Below are positions 43,446 to 54,349 of a stretch of 64,000 nucleotides of DNA, one piece after another. The stretch lies in NCBI GenBank assembly GCA_900660155.1, contig CABFPE010000621.1:37649-101648 (forward strand). Reading direction: 5' to 3'. Every line of letters starts with the position of its first letter. Positions within the stretch are counted from its first letter, which is position 1. The stretch is from Hofstenia miamia (lineage: Eukaryota > Xenacoelomorpha > Acoela > Hofsteniidae). The notes beneath the pieces are model-generated. The model had not been told where the DNA came from. It saw nothing but the letters and a program-made list of their open reading frames with translations, and searched no databases. The position numbers were made by a program, and so were the translations under genes.

Positions 43446-44950
43446 TTAGTCCGCATTTTTTAAGTGATTAGATATATTAGAACTGGTCTCATGTTCTTTA
43501 ATTCTTCTTGATAGTTGCCTACTAGAAAAACCAATATAATCTTCACCACAGGTGCATTTGATTTGATAAATTATATTTGACTTATTGGTTTCTTTAGTTG
43601 TAGATTTTAATTGAAATTTTGTTCTTAGCTTATGATTGCTATATATAAATCTAACATTTTCTTTAATTATTGATATTTTTTTGAGTTCTTTGATCATGTT
43701 TTCGGTATGAAGTCCTCTATATTCGATCTTAAAACAATGTTCATAATTAGTTTGATTGTTTTTTGATCTTTTGTTTTTAATTAAAATGTCTTCTAATGAT
43801 TTCTTAATATGTCGATCTAAGAAATTATTTGGATATTCATTCTTCTTTAATTCGATCTTAAGTTTTCCTATTTCTTGGTTAATTGTTCTATATGTGCTGC
43901 AATTGTCAAATATTCGATGAATACAACCTTTAATTAATGATATTTTGTAATTTAAAGGCGTATTTGAGTTGTAGTTCAATAACAATCCTGTGTCTGTTGG
44001 TTTATAATAGATTCCAGTTTCAAATTTGTTATCTTTTCTAATTATTTGTACATTCAAAAAATGAAATTTGTTCTTAGTTTAAATCTCTTTTGTAAATTGA
44101 ATACTCTTGTCAATTAAATTCAATTTTGTAAGTATGCTTTCTAATGCTTCTTCATCTTTTACTAATGCAAATATATCATCCATATAGCGTTGATAATAAA
44201 TGAAGTGGATGTCTGATGTTGTAAATTTGTTTTGTAGTTAAATATATATTTGCAAGAGTAGAACTTAACGGATTTCCCATGGCTAAACCACCCTTTTGAC
44301 GATAAAATGTGTTGTTATTAAATTCCATTAAATTATTCTTCGTTGCTAAAGTTAATAGTTCTTTTGTTGTGTTATACTCCTGACTGTAAATTTTTGTGTT
44401 TTTATTCTTAAGGAGTTCAATTACATTTGTGTATAGACTCTTAATATCATATGAAACCATATAGCCTTTTGTGTTTTGTTTTATGATGTCATTAGCAAAT
44501 TTTTTAGCATTGATGTTGATATTTGCTTCAGGTAATAAACTTAGCATTTTGTTTAGGGTTTCAGATAATTTTTTGTTAATATTTCCACATGAGCTGGCAA
44601 TCGGTCACAATGGACATTCTGGCTTCTGAATTTTTGCAAAGCCATATAATTTTGAATGTTTCAGATATCTTTTTTTCATTCTCCATTTTCAGTAATTTTG
44701 CATTAAATTTATTTTCAAAGCAAATTGCAGGTAAATTTTTTGCATTTGCGTGTAATTGAATTCTTTCAAATTCATCACCTTTTAAAATGTTCATCATTTT
44801 TTTCTTATAGTCATCTCTTTTCATTATTGCGATTCCAATACCTTTATCATACAGGACAGCTTTTAAGTCATTTTTTCGTAAAAACTCTTGTAGTTTTTTA
44901 AAATGTTTATCATATTTTATATTCTGTGGATTGTTTACATATTTATGCAT
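43446..44950 (-). pseudogene. Penelope-like retroelement ORF (RT + GIY-YIG), broken
   Basis: Minus strand, three open pieces. 44950-44576: N-terminal region with LYDKGIGIAIMKRDDYKKKM. 44547-44176: RT with MVSYDIKSLYTNV (motif A) and RQKGGLAMGNPLSSTLANIY (motif B); a frameshift near 44215 leads to IYYQRYMDDIFAL (motif C). 44057-43446: C-terminal part with the GIY-YIG-like nuclease NIIYQIKCTCGEDYIGFSSR followed by RRIKEH. A stop (EI*) separates the last two pieces. RT plus GIY-YIG defines endonuclease-bearing Penelope-like elements. Upstream end meets a LINE at about 44999. Confidence 0.9.
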
Positions 44951-44998
44951 TATTCCTGTTATTACTCAGATTAATTAGATTATAGTTAGTACTGAGCT

Positions 44999-45709
44999 AT
45001 GCCAAAAGAGCGAAGTTACAGTACTCGCAATGATGATGACGGGAGTGAACATCTCATACAATATACTGGTCCGGGTGTTGAGAGCGAAGGCTGCATTGCC
45101 TGGATACGTTTATGGCTCCCAAAGAAGATTCCCAGAGGATTCACAGACCGCGAGTTTCTCTGTGGCTTCTGTGTCGCAAGACAAATGAAATGCGTCAGAG
45201 AGGAAATGGAAAACCTATCTACTTCAAACTCCGGTGATAATCAACCAACCATCTCCTCTGAAACATCTGGTAAACCCTCGTATTCGGATATTGTCAAAGC
45301 CGTCACAACTGAACAAGCAGAGAGACAGAAGAAGGAAACGAACATCATTGTTAGTGGTACCAAACCAGGCGATGATAAATCTGTTGTACTGGATATTGCA
45401 CAGAAAACCAAAATCAATTTGAGCCAGGAAAACATTGTTTTCACCAAGCGCCTTGGCCAGGTTAATGATTCTGGTAACCAGCTTCTTCTAGTAAAGCTGT
45501 CCTCAACCGTACTCAAATGGAAACTAATTAAATCAAGCAAACAACTCAAAAATACAACTGGATATTCTCGAGTTTTCATCAATCCTGACTTGACGAAAAA
45601 TGAACGTGAAGAACAGCACAAACTAAGACTTCTACTCGCCAACCAAAGAAAGATTGACCCTCAAGGGAAGTATATTATCAGGAAGAACCAAGTCGTGAAA
45701 ACAAATTGA
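44999..45709 (+). CDS. LINE ORF1
   Basis: 236 codons, uninterrupted. Begins MPKERSYSTRN; a Cys-containing segment REFLCGFCVARQMKC may be the remnant of a zinc-binding N-terminal domain; then an acidic linker and a C-terminal part (KRLGQVNDSGNQLLLVKLSS ... VFINPDLTKNEREEQHKLR) typical of CR1/L2-type ORF1 proteins that bind nucleic acid. It precedes the ORF2 endonuclease by 24 nt. Shorter than many family members, so probably 5' truncated. Confidence 0.7.
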   Translation: MPKERSYSTRNDDDGSEHLIQYTGPGVESEGCIAWIRLWLPKKIPRGFTDREFLCGFCVARQMKCVREEMENLSTSNSGDNQPTISSETSGKPSYSDIVKAVTTEQAERQKKETNIIVSGTKPGDDKSVVLDIAQKTKINLSQENIVFTKRLGQVNDSGNQLLLVKLSSTVLKWKLIKSSKQLKNTTGYSRVFINPDLTKNEREEQHKLRLLLANQRKIDPQGKYIIRKNQVVKTN

Positions 45710-45733
45710 CTAGCAGGATTCGGTCTGAATCAT

Positions 45734-48133
45734 GTGCGCGTGCCATCTATCTTCTATACTAACGCGAGATCAGTCCGAAACAAAATTGATGAGCTACGAG
45801 TCGTTGCCAGTGATGGAAAGTATGACATTATCTGCATCAGTGAAACCTGGCTAGGTTTAGATGATCATTCAAACTATCTCAGCATTCCTAACTATAACTT
45901 ACTCAGAGCTGATCGTGCATCTCGGATAGGAGGAGGTGTTGCTATGTGGATAAACAAATCTCTTGGTTCTGGTAATCTTCTCCTTTCTTCCTCTTCGTCG
46001 CACGAAATGATCGTCGCTGAAATTGCTGAAATGGAAATCATTGTATGTACAGTTTACGTTCCCCCTCGATAGACACCGCTGCGTGTACTCATGTGAATGA
46101 TTCTATCATTGACTCTCTTGATAACATACTTATCAACTACCCTGACCACAAACTTATAATAAATGGTGATCTGAACTCCAAATTCATAGGGCACTGTCTC
46201 GATAATGTCCGCCAGAGCTTTAACGTGGTTGACACTATCCTTGGCAATACCACTAACTACAACTCCAAGCTTGATGTCATCTTGGTTCAAGCAGACATTT
46301 TATCAGGCTATCAACCCCCGTGCACGCTTCCCTCCATAGGCTTGTCGGATCATCTTTGTTTTTCGCTGAAACCTGCTCTCGTTGAACCTATGGAAGTTCT
46401 AAGAGAACCTGTTTTTGATCTCCGAAAGAGTAATATCAACGCCTTCATCCGTTTTCTCCAACACCATGACCCATTTTCCTTGTTCTGGGCATTTGGACGA
46501 CAAGGTCGAGTATTTCTCTTCTGTTCTTAATGAAGCGATGTGTCTCATTCCCGTTAAAATGGTTGTCCATTGTGACTCTGACCCTCCCTGGCTCAACAAC
46601 GTAGATAGAGAGATGTATAACAAGAAGTCCGAGGCTTTCACGAAGGGCCATCACCACTTGGTCAAGCACTATACCTCCAAGCTTCAAAACGCTATCACTG
46701 TAGCTAAACGGTCATGCCTTCGTCGCTCCAAAAATAGCCACGATTGCTGGAACCTTTATAAGGCTTTCACCAATATTGTGAACCACAACGAGGCCACGCA
46801 CACTACTCTGAACAATATTGCTGCGAAGTTTAAACAAAGCATGGGCAATGACCCTGCNNNNNNNNNNNNNNNNNNNNNNNNNNNNNNNNNNNNNNNNNNN
46901 NNNNNNNNNNNNNNNNNNNNNNNNNNNNNNNNNNNNNNNNNNNNNNNNNNNNNNNNNNNNNNNNNNNNNNNNNNNNNNNNNNNNNNNNNNNNNNNNNNNN
47001 NNNNNNNNNNNNNNNNNNNNNNNNNNNNNNNNNNNNNNNNNNNNNNNNNNNNNNNNNNNNNNNNNNNNNNNNNNNNNNNNNNNNNNNNNNNNNNNNNNNN
47101 NNNNNNNNNNNNNNNNNNNNNNNNNNNNNNNNNNNNNNNNNNNNNNNNNNNNNNNNNNNNNNNNNNNNNNNNNNNNNNNNNNNNNNNNNNNNNNNNNNNN
47201 NNNNNNNNNNNNNNNNNNNNNNNNNNNNNNNNNNNNNNNNNNNNNNNNNNNNNNNNNNNNNNNNNNNNNNNNNNNNNNNNNNNNNNNNNNNNNNNNNNNN
47301 NNNNNNNNNNNNNNNNNNNNNNNNNNNNNNNNNNNNNNNNNNNNNNNNNNNNNNNNNNNNNNNNNNNNNNNNNNNNNNNNNNNNNNNNNNNNNNNNNNNN
47401 NNNNNNNNNNNNNNNNNNNNNNNNNNNNNNNNNNNNNNNNNNNNNNNNNNNNNNNNNNNNNNNNNNNNNNNNNNNNNNNNNNNNNNNNNNNNNNNNNNNN
47501 NNNNNNNNNNNNNNNNNNNNNNNNNNNNNNNNNNNNNNNNNNNNNNNNNNNNNNNNNNNNNNNNNNNNNNNNNNNNNNNNNNNNNNNNNNNNNNNNNNNN
47601 NNNNNNNNNNNNNNNNNNNNNNNNNNNNNNNNNNNNNNNNNNNNNNNNNNNNNNNNNNNNNNNNNNNNNNNNNNNNNNNNNNNNNNNNNNNNNNNNNNNN
47701 NNNNNNNNNNNNNNNNNNTGAGTTTTGCGAAAGAAGTGGCCTCACCCTCAATCAAAGCAAATCTCAGCAGATGATTGTGTCGCTCAATCGAAACGCCACC
47801 AGTATCATCCTTCAAGATGATATTCAACAGGTGACTTTGCTCCGTATTCTTGGTGTGACGATAGACCCTCGTTTGACATGGACACCTCACTTTGACGATG
47901 TCATCTCTAGAGCTTCCACTCACCTGGTTATTCTCAGACAGCTACGAAGTGTGTGCAGTAAATCCGAGCTTTGGTCTCTCTTCAGATGCAGCATCATGTC
48001 TATGTTCGCCTACTGTGCCCCTCTCTTCAGCGGTATTTCGAAAGAAAACCGTACAAAAATTGACAGGCTCCTAAACAGATGCTCCAGAATGGCTGCTGGG
48101 AACTGCATGACGGAATACGCATTTCCTATATGA
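45734..48133 (+). pseudogene. LINE ORF2 (endonuclease and RT; RT core lies in the gap)
   Basis: Starts MRVPSIFYTNARSVRNKIDE; endonuclease motifs ICISETWLG, GGGVAMWI, then after a frameshift near 46070 LIINGDLN, LDVILV and IGLSDHLCFSL. Another frame change near 46490 leads to VHCDSDPPWLNNVDREMYNK and LNNIAAKFKQSMG. Positions 46858-47718 are N, removing the RT core. After the gap: GLTLNQSKSQQMIV, LLRILGVTIDPRLTWTPHFD and MFAYCAPLF, the RT thumb region. APE-type endonuclease plus RT of the CR1/L2 type. At least two frameshifts. Confidence 0.88.
46858..47718. other. Assembly gap (861 N)
   Basis: Falls within LINE ORF2 and removes the RT catalytic core. Confidence 0.95.
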
Positions 48134-48363
48134 ACCGTCGAAATGAACTATCAATGAGTCTGTTCATGAAATAAAGAACTCTGATCATCCCTTGAACCAC
48201 CTTCTCCAGGACCCAAACTGGTCGCTATCAAATAAACGTTCACAGACTTAATATAAGAAGGAATCAGTTTATCCCCTCCATGACACGCAAGGCCAATCAG
48301 CAAACTTAATTAGATGATGTTATTAATACATATTAAATAAACGTTTACTACTACTACTACTAC
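48134..48363 (+). mobile_element. LINE 3' UTR and microsatellite tail
   Basis: Ends aataaacgtttactactactactactact, that is a polyadenylation-like AATAAA followed by a (tac)n tail. Short tandem-repeat 3' ends are usual for CR1/L2-type LINEs and mark the element's 3' boundary. Confidence 0.7.
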
Positions 48364-48507
48364 TTCCTGTAAGAATTGAATGAGTGTTATTACAAAATTG
48401 ACTTTTTTTTATCAAATAACTTACTAGATCTTCAAATTCAGTAAAAACATCAATTTTTTTGAAATCTTGAAGCGTAACCGCCTAGTGATTTTTAATTCTC
48501 ATAAAAT

Positions 48508-48612
48508 GTTTCAGATATCTTTTTTTTTCATTCTTCATTTTCAGTAATTTTGCATTAAATTTATTTTCAAAGCAAATTGCAGGGGAATTCTTTGCATTTG
48601 CGTGTAATTGAA
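48508..48612 (-). repeat. Second Penelope-like fragment
   Basis: Nearly identical to 44654-44761, inside the N-terminal part of the Penelope-like ORF, and in the same orientation. A separate copy or a rearranged piece of the element split by the LINE. Confidence 0.75.
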
Positions 48613-48860
48613 TTTATTTTTGTTAAATAGGAAAGTATTATTAATTATTTTGAAGAACGTCGTTGAGACATTTATATAGATGTACCATTGCGTATGTAGA
48701 AATAATTTAAAATTTTTCCATATTCATTATTCTTATTAAAGCTATGATTATTTAGTGCTACTTTGATAGCCCAATTTAGTTGCATTGGGAATTTCTTGAG
48801 AAAACTTTGGTTTATATCTGTGTAGAGTATGACATATTTGAAATGACTTAATATTAGAGC

Positions 48861-49420
48861 ATATATTAATCAAGCCTGTAGCCAGACCAAATCCCCAGGG
48901 GGGGCACACCTATGACGTAATGATATATTGAAAGCTGATTAGTGGTGTGTTTTTAAATGTTCAAAGGGGGGACCCTTTTATATTTTTTTGGCACTANTCT
49001 ATATAAATATAAAAAAATTTATTCGAATATTCTAGAAAGGTGTTAGTGTAAATAATGCAAGCATGTCGCAGATGTTCACAATAAACGAACGCAAATATTG
49101 TTTAATATATTTATTGAGAATGTGCATATATTATTTGACATTGTTTGGGGTAAAACGGGACAGGAATGTCAATACATTAATGAAGGTGTTTTTCCAAAGG
49201 AATTGAAAATTGCAGAAATAATGCCAACATACAAAAAGGTGATGTTTTTGAAGCTACTAATTACAGACCACTTAAATTTGGAGGATATATTAATCAAGCC
49301 TGTAGCCAGACCAAATCCCCAGGGGGGGCACACCTATGACGTAATGATATATTGAAAGCTGATTAGTGGTGTGTTTTTAAATGTTCAAAGGGGGGACCCT
49401 TTTATATTTTTTTGGCACTA
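48861..49420 (+). repeat. 136-bp duplication around a single N (48997)
   Basis: 48861-48996 and 49285-49420 match along 136 bp. Both contain ccccaggggggg and aggggggaccctttt tracts. The single N and repeat suggest another unmerged overlap, although 287 bp of other sequence lies between the N and the second copy. Confidence 0.8.
49150..49284 (+). pseudogene. LINE RT fragment
   Basis: Reads GVFPKELKIAEIMPTYKK and, after one frameshift, GDVFEATNYRPLKF: the RT segment with the 'P-x-YK-K-G-D ... NYRP' motif. Confidence 0.65.
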
Positions 49421-49619
49421 CTGCTTACATTTTTCTCAGGGGAGGGGGCGTGTCACCCCCCGTGGCTACAGCCTTGATATTAATTGGATTTTTGCTTTAG
49501 TTGGATGTTTTTGAGAAATTAAGTTAATTGCTTTAATCGATATGGCCATTTTTCTGATAACATGATTTAGTTGCTCTTCAAAATGTTGATTTTTTTTCCA
49601 AAATAACACCAAGTATTTA

Positions 49620-50990
49620 AAAGAAATTTATTAGAATTAAATAATATTGATATCTGTATATTGTATGACGTCACAGGTTACTTGCTCGGAGAAATAATTT
49701 ATGTAAATATGAAATAAGGGACCCAAAATTTTGTACCCTGCGGAACCCCACTTTTTGTATATATCCAATCTGAAAAAGATTCCTTAATTTTTGCATACGA
49801 TTGTATTAGTTACTGTTGATGAGACCTATGCTATCATTAGAAAATTCTAGAAATTTAACTTTTTGTAGTAAGATACTGTGATCATTCGAATCGAACGCTT
49901 TCAAGATGGCTTGAGCAAGCAATTCATTATCATTTATTGTTCTTCGCCATTTTTCGGTAGCTTGTACTAAAGCGTCACTCATAGAAATACCTTTACGGAA
50001 TAGAGATCATGTTTACAAAGATGCTCGTTAATTTGATTAAAACGAATTCGCTAAAATATTTTGCAGATTGGAGAGGTGATTGAAAAGGGTATATAATTCA
50101 CGCAATCTTCGGGATCATTTCTTTTAAATAATGGTGTTATATTTGAAAATTTTAATTCATCTGGAACAAAGGAGTGTCTTATACAGATATTTAAAATGTA
50201 GCATATTGGTTCAGCTATTAAGTCACCAGAGAGTTTTAGGAACCACGTTGGTATTAGCGAGGGTGGATCGGATTTATTTTTTAAATATTGTATCGACTTT
50301 ATGATTTCAAATTTTGTTGCAAAAAAAGAGAAAGAGGGAATTCCTTTGCGTTTATTAAGGCAAAAGGTACATTCATACCGTTGTAGTTTCCTAAATTTAT
50401 CTTTATAGTATATCCTTTCTATTTTTGTGGTTCTCATGTTTTTTCTATTTAGTAAATTGCTAACAAATTCCCACTTATTTTTTGGGAAGAAAGACTTTGA
50501 TACTTGAAAACGGGAATAACTATTACTTGCTTTCCTTATAGCAATATCACATACATTTCGTGCAAATTTATAAGCATTATGATTTTCCAGTGTTTGGGAA
50601 TTTAAGTATTTTTTCCATTTCTGTTTCTTTATTTCGATTAAATCGATGCATTTAGAATCAATCCATGGCTTTGAAACATTATTTTGAGGTTTTTTGGAAT
50701 ACTCGAATGAAAGAATATATTTTTCTGGGCAGCATATATCCAAATAAAAAAGTAGTTTTTTTGAAATGTGATAGCATTTCATTAGGTTTAAATGATGAAT
50801 ATATGGAATTCCAGTTTTCGATTTTTAAGCACTGTCAAAGTTTTTCTGTTTTTATACCTGTATGTAAATGATTGTGGAATACTGGAATATGCGAATGACA
50901 CGTATATATATGCATGATATTCAAATAGAAACGTCAATTCAACATACATTTTAAAATTATTTCTGTAAAAAATCACTCAAGTTGAATCCT
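49620..50990 (-). pseudogene. LINE RT remnant, minus strand
   Basis: A 243-codon frame (50051-50782) holds KPWIDSKCIDLIEIKKQKWK, FFPKNKWEFVSNLLNRK and SFVPDELKFSNITPLFKR, the region from before RT into its first motifs. Below 50050, RKGISMSDALVQATEKWRR and AILKAFDSNDHSILLQKVKF (motif A region with Asp) and GVPQGT (motif B) are readable with frameshifts. No intact catalytic box. Confidence 0.75.
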
Positions 50991-51200
50991 TCAACTATCT
51001 TGGAGTAACAATCGAAAATATATTGAACTATTCAAATCACATACGCCTAGTATTACATAAAATGGCAATGAGAATTTATGACTATTTCACATGTAGGAAA
51101 TATTGTAATTCCAAAATGATATTAATGATGGCTATAAGTCCTCATAGATACTGTATTGCCTAATTAATAATATAAGTAACTCATTAACAAGTAAATCCGA
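50985..51200 (+). pseudogene. LINE RT C-terminal fragment, plus strand
   Basis: Reads VESFNYLGVTIENILNYSNH and continues with a Lys/Met-rich helix, the 'K-YLG-xxID-xxLxWxxH' motif after the RT core. Opposite in orientation to the preceding LINE. Confidence 0.6.
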
Positions 51201-51255
51201 CTTACAAATTCAATGGGCAGCAAACATTTATTTTTAATAATTATTCAGCCAGAGA

Positions 51256-52412
51256 TAGAATCGGATCCGATCCGAATTTTTAAAAGAATTTTAGTTTTCG
51301 ATTCCAAACAAATCCGAATATAAATAAGTATTCTAGCAGTAAATAAACATGAACTTAAAATATATGTGTTTTTTTCTAATGCGAATAGAAAATTTTAAGT
51401 ACACCAACACTGTCTTGAAATCAAAAATGGACATATACGATATATCCGGGAGGACAGGGTGGGCTTGGACCGAGGCATTGGAAAAATGAGACGATTTACG
51501 CAATAGTACATTAAATCAATTTAAATTTAGTGTATAATATATAACATATAACTTAAAAGGTATACGTTGAAAAATCAATGCTAAATTTTGTTTCAAACAA
51601 CAAGATAAAACTTACTCCAAAATTTCAGCTAAGGCGATGAAAACAAGAAGCACAAACAATTGTAAATTAAAGAACAAACCCAAAATATGTATTGCAAGAG
51701 ATTTGAAAAATATTAGTGTATAAAAATCCGTGATAGAAAAATTCATATTTTCAAATTAAATTTGAGAATTAAATATAAATTTCGAATTTTACTTTTCTTT
51801 GAAATATTATACCAGATTGTATTGCAAATTTTAAATTATATGAAAGCAACATTGAATAAATTATTGATATGCCAAAGTACGGCTCTATATAAAATCTTTT
51901 CTATTAGAGATTATAATAATCATGAACCTTCTGAAGACTAAATTGATCATTGCATTGCTAAGCTGCATGAGAATTTTTTATTGAAGAGCATCCCAAATGA
52001 TATAATGTATCAATAAATTTTGTAGGTTTTGCAGCAACTTGCTTTTCTGTGTTTCTTCTGCTTTTCATTTGCAAATTTATACAAACAACTGTTATGGGTT
52101 GCTTTACAATTTTATCTTTATGTGATGACTAACATGAATAACATTTTCAAATTTGAAATAATCGTCACCAATATTATAAGTTGTTGGAAAGAATACCGCA
52201 GAACCTGTTGTATGAAATTCAATTGCAAATTTTCACTTAGATTAAGATAATTAGAACACTAAAAGTGGCATTCAATGTAAATATGTGCAATATACAAAAT
52301 TATTAAAAAAATTTTATCCGAAGCAGATCCGAAACTTTCTCTGTAGATCTGATCCGTATCCAGTCTGTTCCGACCCGAACCGAGATTCGATCTAATTCCA
52401 TCTCTATTCGAC
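51256..52412. mobile_element. Non-autonomous hAT-like element
   Basis: Left end agagatagaatcggatccg and the right end, inverted, agagatggaattagatcga form an imperfect terminal repeat of the hAT type (TAGAGATGG...). Flanks attcagcc and attcgact share only half of an 8-bp duplication. About 1.16 kb, interior AT-rich with no transposase. Confidence 0.45.
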
Positions 52413-52429
52413 TACGACTGACAAAAATT

Positions 52430-52750
52430 AACATTCTAATCATGATGATGGTCATATTTCATAATATATTTTCATTACTGAGATTTGGAATAATTCAAAC
52501 CAGTGCTCACCTTACTCTACTTATCATTCATGGACATCTAAATTCAAGGGGGAAGTTTAAAAAGCATTTTCTTAAAATTTATTTATGAGCTCAACAATTG
52601 AACTATGGAATAACTCGCCAATTGAAAAAATACAAATCACAAAACGCAGAAAATTTCATAATCAAATCAATGACTATCTCAAGAAGCAATATATCCCTGA
52701 AATCGGTTCTAAGAAATGGAAAGGATTTCAGTTTTTCAAGAAATAAGTAA
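52430..52750 (+). pseudogene. LINE C-terminal remnant
   Basis: Reads IELWNNSPIEKIQITKRRKF and ends KGFQFFKK before a stop, the C-terminal end of a LINE ORF2 (W-N-x-LP motif, then basic tail). Possibly the continuation of 50985-51200, interrupted by the hAT-like element. Confidence 0.5.
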
Positions 52751-53041
52751 AATTTATTTATTTGTTTATTTATTGTGCTATATGTTGCCAAATCGTTGCA
52801 TGATAAGAATACTGGCTACTGAATAATAAGCCATAGCCATCGAAGTTGTGTTGCCTCAAAAAATAGTAAGATTAAAATTACTGATTTGAAAGAAATATTA
52901 CAAAAAATAAAGTTTAATTAAAATGATGAGGAAAATGTATTACAGAACAACTTCTAAAAAATTCAATTTGCATGATAAACAAGGCAGCTCTTGCAAAAAG
53001 TCTCCTATTTTTATAGTGTTCACATTTATCATTAAGTTTTC

Positions 53042-54166
53042 TTACGGTTTAGTATGATTCTCATTCTTGAAGGGATTACCGTTGATTAGTTCTCTACATG
53101 CTGATTTCATCTGCTTGACAATTACAGGGTCCAACTGCTTAATGTACTTTTGTGAAAGCCTATAGTAGCTTTCAGCCAACGTTTCATTTTTTTGCCAACT
53201 TGTGTTGGTGTGCAGATATCTAAGTATGTCCAATTTATAGTTCTGAGTAGACTTAGTACAATTAATGGAATGAATTAGACAACAACCTCTTCCCACAATG
53301 TGCGGTTCTTTTGCGGCATCGTAGTGAATAGCAGCACTTATTCTATATGATTTCTGACTTGAATTTAAAACAAATTCATACTTTTCAGGCTCTAATTTTA
53401 ACAAGCATAAGTACATAATGTTAAATTGAGAATATGGAATTACAGCGAATTGTGTAAATGCATTATCAAATGAACTAACTTTCCATAGATTCTTAAGATA
53501 ACTTCTTATCTTTGGAAATGACTTTCTGAAAAAGTATAAAGGAAAGACATCTGTATACATTGTGTCAAATTCTGGTATTCTCTTAATTGCAACTTTATCA
53601 TTGTAGAAATGATTACTCAACATAGCGGGAACTTTTATTTGATGATGTTCATTATATATTGTTTCAGGTGTTAGATATGCAAAGAAAACAGTATCAGCAT
53701 CCACTATGCCAATAATGTCTACATCAATGTCCACGTATTGATCAAAATAAAATGTTGACCATTGTTGTTGATGATAACCAATCTTATTTCTCCTATCTTT
53801 ATAGTCAATTTGGCCAGGTATCTTAAAATCCTTGGGTATTTCTTCGTACAGAACTGTGATTCCCAAATAGTTATATTTCTTTTTTAAACGCTCGCCCAGT
53901 TTTTTATCATTTGAAGAGTTTCCATCCAATATCAGCGTTAAGGGATATAATCTTGGATTGACAAACATACGATATGACTTAATGAGATAATTCTCCAAAT
54001 AATATTCATGTTTGTAATATGATCTACAAATAAGACTAAACTTGAATATTTTAACATGTGAATATTTAAAAACAGTATTATTGTTCATTAGGATAAGCCA
54101 TACGATGAAGATAATGAAAACAAACATAGATAGTTTACAAGAGGTTTTGTAGAAAGCCCAGTGCAT
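53042..54166 (-). CDS. Type II membrane protein, glycosyltransferase-like
   Basis: An intact 374-codon frame in one exon. A hydrophobic segment at residues ~12-28 (KLSMFVFIIFIVWLILM) after a short N-terminus predicts a Golgi-type signal anchor. The lumenal part has IIGIVDADTVFFAYL (~151-165), where DAD fits the metal-binding D-x-D of GT-A enzymes, AAIHYDAAKEPH (~278-289), six N-glycosylation sequons (around residues 83, 268, 302, 321, 327, 370) and paired Cys (CC ~295). The chosen ATG is the first after an upstream in-frame stop. Strand and intactness contrast with the decayed repeats around it, so it is either a recent retrocopy or a truly intronless gene. The sugar and acceptor cannot be told; no close named family recognised. 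Confidence 0.75.
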   Translation of the reverse strand: MHWAFYKTSCKLSMFVFIIFIVWLILMNNNTVFKYSHVKIFKFSLICRSYYKHEYYLENYLIKSYRMFVNPRLYPLTLILDGNSSNDKKLGERLKKKYNYLGITVLYEEIPKDFKIPGQIDYKDRRNKIGYHQQQWSTFYFDQYVDIDVDIIGIVDADTVFFAYLTPETIYNEHHQIKVPAMLSNHFYNDKVAIKRIPEFDTMYTDVFPLYFFRKSFPKIRSYLKNLWKVSSFDNAFTQFAVIPYSQFNIMYLCLLKLEPEKYEFVLNSSQKSYRISAAIHYDAAKEPHIVGRGCCLIHSINCTKSTQNYKLDILRYLHTNTSWQKNETLAESYYRLSQKYIKQLDPVIVKQMKSACRELINGNPFKNENHTKP

Positions 54167-54349
54167 GGCTTGTTTTTCAGGTTTTCTATAATCTAGTTAT
54201 CTAGATCTGGCGTCTAACTGAGAATTGCACTCTCTCCGTATGTGTAAATATTAATAATTAAGTAAAAAAATTGCCATATTTCATCACCACCTGCAATGCA
54301 TTTGTTGTAATTTGCTCGGTAAACATCAAGCGGATGTTACACGATTTTC
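54167..54349. other. Region 5' of the glycosyltransferase-like gene
   Basis: Should hold its promoter or 5' UTR. I see no distinct TATA box. The fold-back element begins at 54350, 184 bp upstream of the ATG. Confidence 0.4.

Noticed and set aside
46712-47923. Minus-strand frames over the gap in the LINE
   Set aside because: Mostly N, and antisense to clear LINE ORF2 motifs.
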